From assembly GCF_003287285.1 (NCBI RefSeq), contig NZ_QMIG01000006.1, forward strand, positions 123,336-187,335: a DNA stretch of 64,000 bases, in the 5' to 3' direction. Made by a program: the position numbers and the translations under genes. The stretch is from Phytoactinopolyspora halophila. GTDB lineage: Bacteria > Actinomycetota > Actinomycetes > Jiangellales > Jiangellaceae. This document shows, one piece after another, positions 43,342 to 52,004 of this stretch; position 1 is the stretch's first letter; each line of letters starts with the position of its first letter. The notes beneath the pieces were generated by a model. That model was not told where the DNA came from. It did no database searches and worked only from the letters and a program-made list of their open reading frames with translations.

Positions 43342-43764
43342 TCACTCCCCCTCCTCCCGGAAACACCGCAGGTAGCTCCAGTCCTGTTTCGCCATCGCCG
43401 CCATGGGGGCGCTGGTGAAGCCGATCACCGACCACGCTCCCGGGCCGGTGTATCCGGGTTGCCGGAAGTCGCTGTAGTACGCCTCGATGCACAGGGCACG
43501 TAGCCAGCCGAAATGGTCCCGGGCCGCGACGTCCTCCCACGAGCCGCCGGTGCCCAGCACGGTACCCACGTCGTCGAGGCATCCCAGGAGCGCAGCGCGC
43601 TGCTCGTCGGGCATGTCGGCGGCGACGCTGTCGAGGTAGACGGCCGGACCGGCCGGAGAACTCCCGGGCACGATGGCCTCGCACAGCTGCTCTGCCACGT
43701 GTCGTTGCGAGGCGTCGAAGCAAAACGACCTCGATGGCGCCGTCTCCGCGTTCGAGCTGCTCAT
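43342..43764 (-). CDS. probable gluconate 2-dehydrogenase subunit 3-like small subunit
   Basis: A 140-residue protein. HVAEQLCEAIVPGSSPAGPA, VYLDSVAADMPDEQRAALLG, FGWLRALCIEAYYSDFRQPG and TGPGAWSVIGFTSAP resemble the subunit-3 family that accompanies GMC-type membrane dehydrogenases. The ATG at 43764 shares a base with the stop of the SDR gene (TGATG). No twin-arginine signal is evident, whereas many subunit-3 proteins have one to export the large subunit, so a cytoplasmic complex is more likely here. Confidence 0.65.
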   Translation of the reverse strand: MSSSNAETAPSRSFCFDASQRHVAEQLCEAIVPGSSPAGPAVYLDSVAADMPDEQRAALLGCLDDVGTVLGTGGSWEDVAARDHFGWLRALCIEAYYSDFRQPGYTGPGAWSVIGFTSAPMAAMAKQDWSYLRCFREEGE

Positions 43765-44534
43765 CAGTACGTCACCCCTCCACCGTCGATGTTGAGAACC
43801 TGCCCGGAGACCATCGACGCACCCGGCGAGCACAGGTAGAGCACGCCCTCCGTGAGGTCGTCGGCCTCCAACGGCCTCTTGATCATCTGGCTGTCGACGA
43901 CCTGCTTGAAGAATGGCGCGACGTCCCCGTTCAGCGCCGCAGGCGTGGCTGTCAGCCCGGGCGTGACGACGTTTGCCGTGATGCCGTCCGGAGCCACCTC
44001 GGCCGCGACACTGCGCACGAAGCCGATGAGCGCCGCCTTGGTCGCCGCGTACGGCGCGAACCCCGGCACCGCCATGTGCACCGCCGACGAGGAGATCACG
44101 ACGATGCGCCCGGCATCGGATGCACGCAAGTAGGGCAGACTTGCCTGTACGGCAGTGAACACGCCACCGACGTTGAGCTGCCACAACTCGCCGAACTGGT
44201 CCAGCGTCCACTCCTCCAGTGGCCGGTTGGGAAACTGGCCTGCCGCCAGCACCAGCACATCCAGCGTGCCGCCAGCGCCCGCAGCGGTTTCCAGCGCGCG
44301 GGTCACCTGACCCGGATCTGTGACATCACAGGTCATCGACACCACGGAACCGTCCCCGGTGCGCTTGCCCTCCCCAGCGGTCGTCGCCACGTCCAGGCCG
44401 TGGACAAGCGCGCCCGCGCCGGCCAGGGCCTGCGCGACAGCCGAGCCGATTCCACCAGCCGAGCCGGTCACCACCGCCCGGCGTCCAGCCAGCATGCCGG
44501 TCGTTGCCTCAGATTGACCCTGAGCCGTGGTCAT
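43764..44534 (-). CDS. short-chain dehydrogenase/reductase (SDR)
   Basis: A 256-residue classical SDR. The NAD(P) site is RRAVVTGSAGGIGSAVAQAL; NAG is replaced by AAG in VLVLAAGQFPN; the catalytic Ser lies in IVVISSSAV and YxxxK in APYAATKAALIGFVRS. GQVLNIDGGGVTY is the usual end. ATG 44534 is 5 bases after the CoxL-type stop. Substrate unknown; it probably oxidises a hydroxylated intermediate. Confidence 0.87.
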   Translation of the reverse strand: MTTAQGQSEATTGMLAGRRAVVTGSAGGIGSAVAQALAGAGALVHGLDVATTAGEGKRTGDGSVVSMTCDVTDPGQVTRALETAAGAGGTLDVLVLAAGQFPNRPLEEWTLDQFGELWQLNVGGVFTAVQASLPYLRASDAGRIVVISSSAVHMAVPGFAPYAATKAALIGFVRSVAAEVAPDGITANVVTPGLTATPAALNGDVAPFFKQVVDSQMIKRPLEADDLTEGVLYLCSPGASMVSGQVLNIDGGGVTY

Positions 44535-44539
44535 GGCAC

Positions 44540-46978
44540 TCACCCCTTCTGCAAGGCCGCCCACACCCGCTCGGGAGTGAAGGGCATGTCCAGGTCCCGG
44601 ACTCCTGCCGGGCGCAGCGCGTCGAGGACCGCGTTCGCGACCGCCGGCGTCGATCCGATGGCGCCGCTCTCCCCGATTCCTTTGACCCCGATCGGGTTCA
44701 CGGGAGACGCCGAGACGGCGCGCGCGGTACGCAACTCCGGGGTCTGGGCCGCCGTCGGGACCGTGTAATCCATCAGCGACGACGTCATCGGCTGGCCGTC
44801 GGCGTCGTAGACGATCCGCTCGTACAGGGCTTGCGAGATGCCCTGGGCGACGCCGCCGTGGATCTGCCCGTCGGCGACGAGCGGGTTGATGACGGTGCCG
44901 CAGTCGTCGACGGCGACGAAATCGCTCACCTCGACGCGGCCCGTCAGCGGGTCCACCTCGACGACACACGCGTGGGTTCCGGAGGAGAACGTGTAGTTGG
45001 GCGGGTCGAAGTAGGCGATCGCGTCCAGCCCGGGTTCCTCGCCGTCGGCCAGCGGTTTCATCAGCATGAGCGTCTTCGACGCCAGGTCGGCGAAGCGGAT
45101 CCGGCTCGTGGGAACGCCGCTCACCTGGTAGGCACCGTCCACCTGCTCGATGTCGCGCTCGTCGGCTTCCAGCAGCTCGGCGGCCCACCGCCGCGCCTTG
45201 GTGACCACCTTTTCGCACGCGCGCAGCACCGCCGTGCCGCCGACGGCCGCGCTGCGCGAGCCAAACGTGCCGAACCCGAACGGCGACGTCTCGGTGTTGC
45301 CGTACGCGATGGTGATGTCGTCGTAGGGAATGCGCAGCGTGTCCGCCGCGATCTGGGCAAACGTCGTCTCGTGGCCCTGGCCGTGCCCGCAGGTGCCCAT
45401 CGAGATGTTCACCTTGCCGGAGGGATGCACCGTCACCGCGGCGCTCTCCCACAGGCCGGGCGAGCCCTCCATGGCCGCCACCGACGACGGGGTGACACCC
45501 CCGATCTCCACGTAGGATGCGATGCCCACGCCGATGAGGCGCCCGTCGTCGGTCCCGTTGCGTTGCAAGGCGCGCACGCCGTCGTAGTCGATCTCGTCGA
45601 GAGCGGTCTGCAGGGCAGCGGCGTAATCACCGCTGTCGTATTCCAGGCCCGTCGGGGTCTGCCACGGAAACTCGCCGGCCGGGATGTAGTTGCGCCGGCG
45701 CACTTCGGCGGGGTCGAGGCCGAGCTCGGCGGCCACCTCGTCGATCAGGCGCTCGGTGTAGTACGTCGCCTCGGGCCGTCCCGCACCGCGATAGGGACCG
45801 GTGGGTGTGGTGTTGGTGAACACGCCGACGATCTCGACGTCGATCGAGTCGAAGGCGTAGCTCTGCGGCAGCAGGGGCCCCGTGCGTCCGATGATCGTGC
45901 CGGACGAGTTCGGATAGAGGTAGGCACCCATGTTGCCGAGGATCCGTCCGCGCATCGCGGAGATGACGCCGTCGCCGTCGAACGCGACCTCGAGATCGGC
46001 CACGTGGTCCCGGCCGTGCGTCGTCGCCAGGAAGCTCTCGGCCCGTTCTTCCACCCACTTCACCGGGCGGCCCAGCGCCCGGGCGGCGAACGCGACCGCC
46101 GCTTCGTCGGGATACATGGGTTCCTTGGCGCCGAATGCACCGCCGACGTCTCCCGCATCGACCCGGATCAGGTGTTCGGGCATGTCCAGCACCTGGCCGA
46201 TGAACCACCGGGTGTGGTGCGGCCGCTGGGTGGTGATCCAGACGTCCATTGCCTGCTCGTACCGGTCGTAGGCGGCGATCATGCCGCGGGGCTCCATGAC
46301 GAACGGAGCGACCCGGTGGTTGACCATGCGACGACGCACCCGGTGCGTGGCCGTGGCAAAGGCGCCCTCCGCGTCACCTCCGGTGTACGACGTGCGAAAA
46401 CAGCAGTTGTCGTCGAATCCCTCGTGCAGCGTCGGCGCGTCGTCGGCGATCGCATCCTCGACGAGGCAGACGGCCGGCAGGGGGTCGTAGGACACCTGCA
46501 CCGCTTCGGCTCCGTCGGCGGCAGCCTCCGGCGACTCCGCCAGAACCACCGCCACCGGCTCTCCGACCCAGCGCACCGTGCCCGACGCGAGCGTGCGCAG
46601 CTCGGGCAGCGGCACGCCCGGGTCCGGTGGCTGGCGGATCAGCGGGATCGGCCGCACGCCCTCCAGGTCGTCAGCGGTGAACACGGCGACGACTCCCGGC
46701 ACGGACCGCGCTTCGGCAGTGTCGATGCCGGTGATCCGGGCGTGCGCCACGGACGCGCGCACGAAGTGCGCGTACACCTGCCCGGCGAGGTTGCGGTCCT
46801 CCAGGAAACGTCCCCGGCCGGTGAGGAACCGCGGATCTTCCTTGCGGCGTACGGCCTTGCCGACGAACCGTTCCGGGGCGTCGTGTGCCACGCCCTCGGG
46901 TGCGCCCGTCCTGGGGCCGGCCGTCTCGGGTCGCGCCGACTCGTGCTCTGCGGCCGTTCGCCCGGCCGTCTCGGTCAT
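44540..46978 (-). CDS. molybdopterin-binding (CoxL-type) large subunit of a molybdenum hydroxylase
   Basis: An 812-residue large subunit. Moco-binding blocks include VGGAFGAKEPMYPDEAAVAF, the active-site loop PTGPYRGAGRPEATYY, MGTCGHGQGHETTFAQIAAD and the C-terminal GVKGIGESGAIGSTPAVANA with the catalytic Glu. True CO dehydrogenases have a Cys in an AYRCSFR loop; here it is PYRGAGR, the form II type, so CO oxidation is unlikely and hydroxylation of an aromatic or N-heterocyclic carbon is expected. It lies apart from its CoxM/CoxS-type partners in run B. It overlaps the preceding SDR by 4 bases. Confidence 0.9.
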   Translation of the reverse strand: MTETAGRTAAEHESARPETAGPRTGAPEGVAHDAPERFVGKAVRRKEDPRFLTGRGRFLEDRNLAGQVYAHFVRASVAHARITGIDTAEARSVPGVVAVFTADDLEGVRPIPLIRQPPDPGVPLPELRTLASGTVRWVGEPVAVVLAESPEAAADGAEAVQVSYDPLPAVCLVEDAIADDAPTLHEGFDDNCCFRTSYTGGDAEGAFATATHRVRRRMVNHRVAPFVMEPRGMIAAYDRYEQAMDVWITTQRPHHTRWFIGQVLDMPEHLIRVDAGDVGGAFGAKEPMYPDEAAVAFAARALGRPVKWVEERAESFLATTHGRDHVADLEVAFDGDGVISAMRGRILGNMGAYLYPNSSGTIIGRTGPLLPQSYAFDSIDVEIVGVFTNTTPTGPYRGAGRPEATYYTERLIDEVAAELGLDPAEVRRRNYIPAGEFPWQTPTGLEYDSGDYAAALQTALDEIDYDGVRALQRNGTDDGRLIGVGIASYVEIGGVTPSSVAAMEGSPGLWESAAVTVHPSGKVNISMGTCGHGQGHETTFAQIAADTLRIPYDDITIAYGNTETSPFGFGTFGSRSAAVGGTAVLRACEKVVTKARRWAAELLEADERDIEQVDGAYQVSGVPTSRIRFADLASKTLMLMKPLADGEEPGLDAIAYFDPPNYTFSSGTHACVVEVDPLTGRVEVSDFVAVDDCGTVINPLVADGQIHGGVAQGISQALYERIVYDADGQPMTSSLMDYTVPTAAQTPELRTARAVSASPVNPIGVKGIGESGAIGSTPAVANAVLDALRPAGVRDLDMPFTPERVWAALQKG

Positions 46979-47751
46979 ATCCTGCCTCCGTCGGTGTTCA
47001 CGACGACTCCGGTGACGACACGTGCGGCAGCGGGATCGGCGAGGTACACGTACGCTCCGGCGTGGTCCTCCGGGCGGGGCACCACCTCCAGGGCGCTACC
47101 CGCGCGGATCTGATCGTCGCGGCCGGCGACGCGGTCGGCGGTCATCTCCTGCCCGAGACTGTCCAGCCCGCCGAGCCGGGTCCCGGACGTGCCGCCGGGT
47201 GCCACCCCGTTGACCCGCACCTCGGGCGCGAGATCCTTCGCGAGATGGGCAACCACGCCACGCAGCGCCCATTTCGAGCTCCCGTACAGCACGCCGCCCC
47301 CTTCCGGGTAGAAGGCGGACGCGGACAGGGTCAGGGTGGCCGAACCGCGTGCGGAGCGCAGCCACGGGTAGGCGATGTTGATTGCCAGCAGCGTGCTCAG
47401 CACGTTGGTGCGCCAGATCTCGCCGGCAGCCGTGGCGATGTCGTCCGGTTCGAGCTCGCGGATCGAGGCGTAGTAGTCGAAAACCCCGACGCAGCAGGTC
47501 AGGTGATCCAGCCCGGCGTCACCGATCGCGGCGGCCACCGCCTTCTCCACGGCCTCGACGTCGGTGGCATCCCCGGGCACCACCGACACGGCGTCGCCGT
47601 ACTCCTTCTCCAGTTCCGCCGCCGCATCCGCCGAGCGCTCCAGCACCGTGAGCCGGGCGCCTTCGGCGACATAGGCATCGACCACGCCCCGGCCGATGCC
47701 GGAGCCGCCACCGGTGACGAGGATGGTGCGGCCCGCCAGCCGTCCCGTCAT
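46975..47751 (-). CDS. cis-dihydrodiol dehydrogenase-like SDR (BphB/HcaB type)
   Basis: A 258-residue SDR. The N-terminus RTILVTGGGSGIGRGVVDAY followed by VAEGARLTVLERSADAAAEL resembles BphB-type dehydrogenases closely, as do the CCVGVFDYY patch, LTLSASAFYPEGGGVLYGSS (catalytic Ser and Tyr) and VRVNGVAPGGTSGTRLGGLD. These enzymes oxidise the cis-dihydrodiol made by a ring-hydroxylating dioxygenase to a catechol with NAD+. The dioxygenase genes lie 400 bases upstream in the same run. ATG 47751 is used; a longer frame to 47838 reads into the gene upstream. Confidence 0.85.
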   Translation of the reverse strand: MTGRLAGRTILVTGGGSGIGRGVVDAYVAEGARLTVLERSADAAAELEKEYGDAVSVVPGDATDVEAVEKAVAAAIGDAGLDHLTCCVGVFDYYASIRELEPDDIATAAGEIWRTNVLSTLLAINIAYPWLRSARGSATLTLSASAFYPEGGGVLYGSSKWALRGVVAHLAKDLAPEVRVNGVAPGGTSGTRLGGLDSLGQEMTADRVAGRDDQIRAGSALEVVPRPEDHAGAYVYLADPAAARVVTGVVVNTDGGRI

Positions 47752-47758
47752 GCCGCCG

Positions 47759-48163
47759 TCACCCGCCCGGTCTGCGTTCGAGCATCTCGCTGAAGGTCTC
47801 CGTGGGCTGGTAGCTGAGACAGTCCAGCTCCACCGCATCGAGCTGGACCCGGGTACCGCGCCGCGGCGACCACACGTCCAGCCGTACGCCGTTACGGGTG
47901 TGCACCCGGGTGACGACGACGTCGGCGAACTCGTTCGAGATCATGATCGGGCCCTCGACGCCCCCGTCCTGGGGGATCTCGTCGAGCAGTGCCCCCTGGG
48001 CCGGCCACGGGCCCGTCGGTACGGGATCGTCGACGTTCTCACCGTTTTCCGTGCCGGCATCCCTATCGGTGTCTCCGCCGGCCTCGCCGCCGGCATCACC
48101 GTCGAGCTGCTCGTCGGGTAGCTGACCTGTCCCGCGCTCGTGCGATCCCTCGTCCACGTGCAC
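47759..48163 (-). CDS. small conserved protein of the dioxygenase cluster
   Basis: A 134-residue protein of unknown function. The first 65 residues are Gly/Asp/Glu-rich and probably disordered. The compact C-terminal part, MISNEFADVVVTRVHTRNGV then RLDVWSPRRGTRVQLDAVEL and CLSYQPTETFSEML, looks like a conserved beta-rich unit. I recall similar short proteins being carried in aromatic dioxygenase operons, some labelled dihydrodiol dehydrogenase without evidence; this one has no cofactor motif. An internal ATG at the start of the conserved part is an alternative start. Confidence 0.6.
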   Translation of the reverse strand: MHVDEGSHERGTGQLPDEQLDGDAGGEAGGDTDRDAGTENGENVDDPVPTGPWPAQGALLDEIPQDGGVEGPIMISNEFADVVVTRVHTRNGVRLDVWSPRRGTRVQLDAVELDCLSYQPTETFSEMLERRPGG

Positions 48164-48188
48164 TCTCCCATCTCACCTGCGCCGGTGA

Positions 48189-48710
48189 TCAGATGAAGAT
48201 CGACATGTTGTGGGCGTTCACCACGGCCTGGTCCAGCGCCGCCCACCGGTGCACGATCAGCCAGCCGTCGCCGTTCTCCCGCAGCACGTCCCTGCGCTGC
48301 GCGGAGAATAGGCTCGGCGTGGTCTCGTCGCCGCGGCTGCGGTAGATCATGCAGTTGGATAGGACCAGGAACTCGTCCGCACGCTCGCCCGGCTGCACCA
48401 GCACGTTCGTGACGAAATGCCGCGTGCGCGACGGCGGCTGCTCCGACCAGGCGAAGTCAGTCTCCAGCCGCTTCACCCGGACATCCAACGTCTCCTTGGT
48501 GTCGTCGAAGATCCGGGAATTGGGCGACAGCTCCCACTCCGACAGCTTCTCCCGGGTCACCCGGACCGGTACCTCGTACCGGGCGTCGTCGGCGAACATT
48601 TCCAGCCAGTCCCGGAACCGCCGCTCGTCGAGTGCCAGGGCCTCCAGGTACAGGAAATCCCGGATCGATTCGCGCACGTCCCGGTCGACGCCTGCCAGCT
48701 GTACGGTCAC
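48189..48710 (-). CDS. ring-hydroxylating dioxygenase beta subunit
   Basis: A 173-residue protein with the NTF2-like fold of beta subunits: IRDFLYLEALALDERRFRDW, LEMFADDARYEVPVRVTREK, DFAWSEQPPSRTRHFVTNVL and WLIVHRWAALDQAVVNAHNM. It has no cofactor and stabilises the alpha3beta3 hexamer. It starts 1 base after the alpha stop codon. Length is typical. Confidence 0.92.
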   Translation of the reverse strand: MTVQLAGVDRDVRESIRDFLYLEALALDERRFRDWLEMFADDARYEVPVRVTREKLSEWELSPNSRIFDDTKETLDVRVKRLETDFAWSEQPPSRTRHFVTNVLVQPGERADEFLVLSNCMIYRSRGDETTPSLFSAQRRDVLRENGDGWLIVHRWAALDQAVVNAHNMSIFI

Positions 48711-48711
48711 G

Positions 48712-50028
48712 TCATTCCTCCCGGGTCAGGTAGTCCAGCCAGGTGGACCACAGGTTGCGGAAGTTGGTGTCGGTCACGTAGGGCGACACCGCGTGTCCCG
48801 GGCCGGGAAAGTCCTCAAGCTGCGGGCGTTCCAGGCCCATGACGTACGGGAACTCAATGTTCTTGGCCAGCGTCGAGCCCGCAGCCTTGGTGACCTTGAT
48901 CCAGTTCTCGAAGTCGTCCTGCTCGAACGTTCCCGCCTGGCCGAAGGTCAGGGTGTACGCCTTGTAGGCGGCCTCCTTGTACTCCTCGGACGCGTCGCGG
49001 GGCACGAGGCACCAGGACCACATCTCCATGCGACCCGGTCCGATGGGGTGCCACAGCCGCATGGTGCAAAAGCGCACCCCGGGCTCGCCGGGCACCAGGC
49101 TGAACGGCTGGATGAGGAAGGAGAGATTCGGAAAGACCGAGCCGACGGCTGTCCGGGTCTTCGAGAACACCTCCAGCTGTTCCGGGCTCAGGCTCTCGTG
49201 CATCTGCTTTACGAGCTCGTCCGGATAGCCAAAGAACGCCGGCATCCCCGGCGTGTGACCGAGCCCGATGCCGTGTCCCTTGCCCGGGATGTTGACCGCC
49301 CAGCCCTCGCTGTGGGTGGATCCCGACGACGGGAAGTATCCGAGGTGGAAGCCGAACTGGTGCGCCACCGGCGTGTGGTAGCCGTCGCCGGAGAAGTTCT
49401 CCGCGCAGATCTTCCAGTCCGTCTCGGCGATCCAGTGATCCGGCGGGCCGTGGACCTCGCTGCCGTTGGCCCCCTGCTTGAGGTAGATGTCCAGGTAAAA
49501 CTGGAAACCACCGAGGTACTCGTCCAGGCTCGGCGCGTGCGGGTCCAGCGTTCCGAAGATCAACCCGGCGTAGGTGTCGATCCGTATCGGCACCAGCCCC
49601 CACTGCTTGCGGTCGAGCTGACCCTCGTAGCCCTCCTTGAAATACGGGACGCCGATCAGCTCGCCCGAGTTCTTGTACACCCACCCGTGGTAGGAGCACC
49701 GGAAGTGCGACGCGTTGCCCATCTCGGACTTGCACATCACGTTGCCCCGATGCCGGCACATGTTCAGGTTGGCCCGGACGTTCCCGTGCTCGTCCCGGAC
49801 GACGATGATGCTGTTGTCGGCGATGTAGCGGGTGACGTAGTCGCCCTTCTTGGGGATCTCCGACTCGTGTGCGAGGAAGCACCACGCCTTCGCGAAGAGC
49901 TTCTCCCGCTCCAGTTCGAAGATTTCCTGGTCGTTGAAGATCCGGGCCGGGACCCGGCCCTGCCAGATCCCGTCCCGCATGTCGTCCAGCATCCGCTGGA
50001 CGTCGGTGCTGATCACGGGCGTACTCAT
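48712..50028 (-). CDS. Rieske non-haem iron ring-hydroxylating dioxygenase alpha subunit
   Basis: A 438-residue catalytic subunit that adds both atoms of O2 to an aromatic ring, giving a cis-dihydrodiol. The Rieske 2Fe-2S site is CRHRG (Cys91, His93) and CSYHGW (Cys111, His114). The mononuclear iron site is in ENFSGDGYHTPVAHQFGF: bridging Asp215 and ligands His218 and His223. Downstream parts resemble dioxygenases for polycyclic and biaryl substrates more than those for benzoate, but the substrate cannot be fixed by eye. Its ferredoxin and reductase are the pair at 29.3-30.7 kb. Three bases separate it from the upstream aldolase gene. Confidence 0.93.
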   Translation of the reverse strand: MSTPVISTDVQRMLDDMRDGIWQGRVPARIFNDQEIFELEREKLFAKAWCFLAHESEIPKKGDYVTRYIADNSIIVVRDEHGNVRANLNMCRHRGNVMCKSEMGNASHFRCSYHGWVYKNSGELIGVPYFKEGYEGQLDRKQWGLVPIRIDTYAGLIFGTLDPHAPSLDEYLGGFQFYLDIYLKQGANGSEVHGPPDHWIAETDWKICAENFSGDGYHTPVAHQFGFHLGYFPSSGSTHSEGWAVNIPGKGHGIGLGHTPGMPAFFGYPDELVKQMHESLSPEQLEVFSKTRTAVGSVFPNLSFLIQPFSLVPGEPGVRFCTMRLWHPIGPGRMEMWSWCLVPRDASEEYKEAAYKAYTLTFGQAGTFEQDDFENWIKVTKAAGSTLAKNIEFPYVMGLERPQLEDFPGPGHAVSPYVTDTNFRNLWSTWLDYLTREE

Positions 50029-50031
50029 GGT

Positions 50032-51066
50032 TCACACCTTCTCTGTGTGCGTCCTGCCCAGGCGGTCCGCGACCTCCTTGACGACTTGCTTGTAACGGGA
50101 GATGTGGTCCTTGGTGTCCTGGACGTGCTTCTCCGGGACGTGATCGTCGGTGTACGGCGGCCGGGACGTGCCGACGTGGATGTAGCCGGCCTCGTTGACC
50201 CGGATCTTCTCCAGCGGGACGTTGTACTTGGAGAATTCCATGAAGTCCTGGCCGACGAGGAACGGCTCGTGGGCCCAGCGCAGCCGCTCGGTCAGCCACC
50301 GGGCATCCTCGATCCGGCCCTCGCGCAGCGCGTCGCGCAGGGCGAGCACCGGGGCCGGACCACATGCCGTCGTCGATGACCACGCCATGCCGACCAGCTC
50401 CTCGCCGTACATCTCCCAGGCGGGGAACCAGTCGGTCTCGATCGGCATCAGCGGGAACGACGTCTGCGTGTGCGCCATGTCGTTGTGGTACCGGAAGCCG
50501 ACGGAGGCGCCGCCGGCATACTTCACGGCGACCACCTGGGGAAGCTGCACGAGGGTCCGGTAGACGCTGCGCGGGATGATGCCGCGGAACGCGGCCGTGT
50601 TGTCGTAGACGCAAATGGCGAGTTCTGGGACCGCCTCGGCGACGTCGCGGTAGAACGTCTCCATCACCGGGCCGGTCATCTCACCCCACATGGGACGACC
50701 CAGCAACGTGCCGGTGACACCGAGATCGGCCAGGTAGCGCATCCGGGCCACGGTGTCGCGCGTGTTCAGCGTCGTCGTGCCGATGAACAGCGGGAAGCCG
50801 GGCCGGGTCGCCTGCGCCGCTTCCTGCGCACACGCGGCGAACGCCTTCCACTCGTCGAGGGTCAGCGTGGCGCACTCGCCGAGCGTCCCGTTCAGCGCGA
50901 TCGCGTCGACACCGTCCTCGATCAGGGTACGGATCATCCGCTCGGTCTCGGCGAGGTCCACCGTGTCCACCGCGTCGACCCGTTCCGCGCCGGGCAGCGC
51001 GGGGGTCGGCGGGTAGGCCATGACACCGCGCATATCCCGACCCGTGATCTCGGGCAGCTTACTCAT
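50032..51066 (-). CDS. NahE-type hydratase-aldolase (DHDPS/NAL superfamily)
   Basis: A 344-residue class I aldolase. ATG 51066 has GGAGGA at 8 bases. Long C-terminus and blocks NGTLGECATLTLDEWKAFAA, GTTTLNTRDTVARMRYLADL, GVTGTLLGRPMWGEMTGPV and AEAVPELAICVYDNTAAFRG are those of trans-o-hydroxybenzylidenepyruvate hydratase-aldolases (NahE, PhdJ). The Schiff-base Lys lies in QVVAVKYAGGASVGF. The enzyme releases pyruvate and an aromatic aldehyde from the product of extradiol cleavage of a fused or biaryl ring, which suits the adjacent LigB-type gene. Confidence 0.88.
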   Translation of the reverse strand: MSKLPEITGRDMRGVMAYPPTPALPGAERVDAVDTVDLAETERMIRTLIEDGVDAIALNGTLGECATLTLDEWKAFAACAQEAAQATRPGFPLFIGTTTLNTRDTVARMRYLADLGVTGTLLGRPMWGEMTGPVMETFYRDVAEAVPELAICVYDNTAAFRGIIPRSVYRTLVQLPQVVAVKYAGGASVGFRYHNDMAHTQTSFPLMPIETDWFPAWEMYGEELVGMAWSSTTACGPAPVLALRDALREGRIEDARWLTERLRWAHEPFLVGQDFMEFSKYNVPLEKIRVNEAGYIHVGTSRPPYTDDHVPEKHVQDTKDHISRYKQVVKEVADRLGRTHTEKV

Positions 51067-51101
51067 GAATGCATTCCTCCAGTTCTCGTGGGATGTGGGT
51101 G

Positions 51102-52004
51102 TCACAGGCGGGCCGCGGCGACCGCAGTGCCGGTCAGCCACGCCGGGACGGGCTCGTAGACGAGGGTGTCGAACGGGACGCCGGCCGCACCCGCGGCGAC
51201 CAGCCAGGTGCGGATCTCGTGGGCGCCGTTGCCGGCGGCATCGATCTGCTCCTGCGTGTAGTCGATCAGGCGGGAGCGCTCGCCGCTCTCCAGCCGGGCC
51301 AGGAAATCCCGATCGAACTCCTCGTTGACCTGGCCGGACTCGGGCATGCCGACCCAATGGGACAGGCCGCCGGTGCCGAGTACGACGACCCGCTGCGCGC
51401 TGCTCTGCGCCTCCACGGCGGCGCGGATCATGCGGCCGAAGTCGTAGCACCTCCGGGCCGTGGGCCACGGCGGGTTGACGCCGTTGACGATGACCGGTAC
51501 CAGGGGAAGCGTCGACTCCGGATCCAGATGCTTGAGCGGGACGCAGAAGTTCTCGTCGAACGCCAGGCCCCCTTCCACCAGCGCGGGGTCGAAGTCCGCC
51601 TCCAGGGCGAACCGGTAGAGGTGATCGCCGAGGGCCGCGTGCCCGGGGTAATGGTGCTGGGGAACGCCGAGGAATTCGCCCATCTCCTTGGTCACCGGGC
51701 CGAGATACGAGGCGGCGGTGCCGATCGCGAAGGCCGGCAGGTTGCCAAGGAAGAAGTTGGTGAAGTGCTCGACGGACACGGCGATCACCGCGTCCGGTGC
51801 GAGCTTCTCGATCCGGTCCCGCACGTCCCCGAACGCGCCCTCGACGGCGGAGCGCTGCTCCGGCTCGGCCCGCTCGGGAAAGCCGGTGATCCCCGGAGAG
51901 TGCGACGTCGTGAACGCACCGACGACGCGGCCGGCGCCGGCCCCTGTTTCCATGTCCTCGCTCCCCGAACGGCTCGGCTGGCTGGCATGCCTCGGCTGGT
52001 TCAT
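51102..52004 (-). CDS. class III extradiol ring-cleavage dioxygenase, LigB-type catalytic subunit
   Basis: A 300-residue catalytic subunit. VVGAFTTSHSPGITG carries the first metal His, EHFTNFFLGNLPAF the second region, and VVVLGTGGLSHWVG the acid/base His; DENFCVPLKHLDPES also fits the fold. It opens a catechol-type ring next to the diols with Fe(II) and O2. It overlaps the LigA-type gene by 4 bases (ATGA), as expected of an obligate complex. Relatives act on protocatechuate, gallate or, in carbazole degradation, aminobiphenyl-diol. The first 25 residues are non-conserved. Confidence 0.88.
   Translation of the reverse strand: MNQPRHASQPSRSGSEDMETGAGAGRVVGAFTTSHSPGITGFPERAEPEQRSAVEGAFGDVRDRIEKLAPDAVIAVSVEHFTNFFLGNLPAFAIGTAASYLGPVTKEMGEFLGVPQHHYPGHAALGDHLYRFALEADFDPALVEGGLAFDENFCVPLKHLDPESTLPLVPVIVNGVNPPWPTARRCYDFGRMIRAAVEAQSSAQRVVVLGTGGLSHWVGMPESGQVNEEFDRDFLARLESGERSRLIDYTQEQIDAAGNGAHEIRTWLVAAGAAGVPFDTLVYEPVPAWLTGTAVAAARL

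Noticed and set aside
44540..46978. Aerobic CO dehydrogenase (carboxydotrophy) from the CoxL/M/S/G names
   Set aside because: The active-site loop is PYRGAGR rather than the Cys-containing AYRCSFR of true CO dehydrogenases, the M and S genes are elsewhere, and no CoxDEF-type maturation genes are seen.
44504..47113. A plus-strand frame of 869 codons opposite the CoxL-type gene
   Set aside because: Same reason: shadow of the CoxL-type coding frame with no domain of its own.
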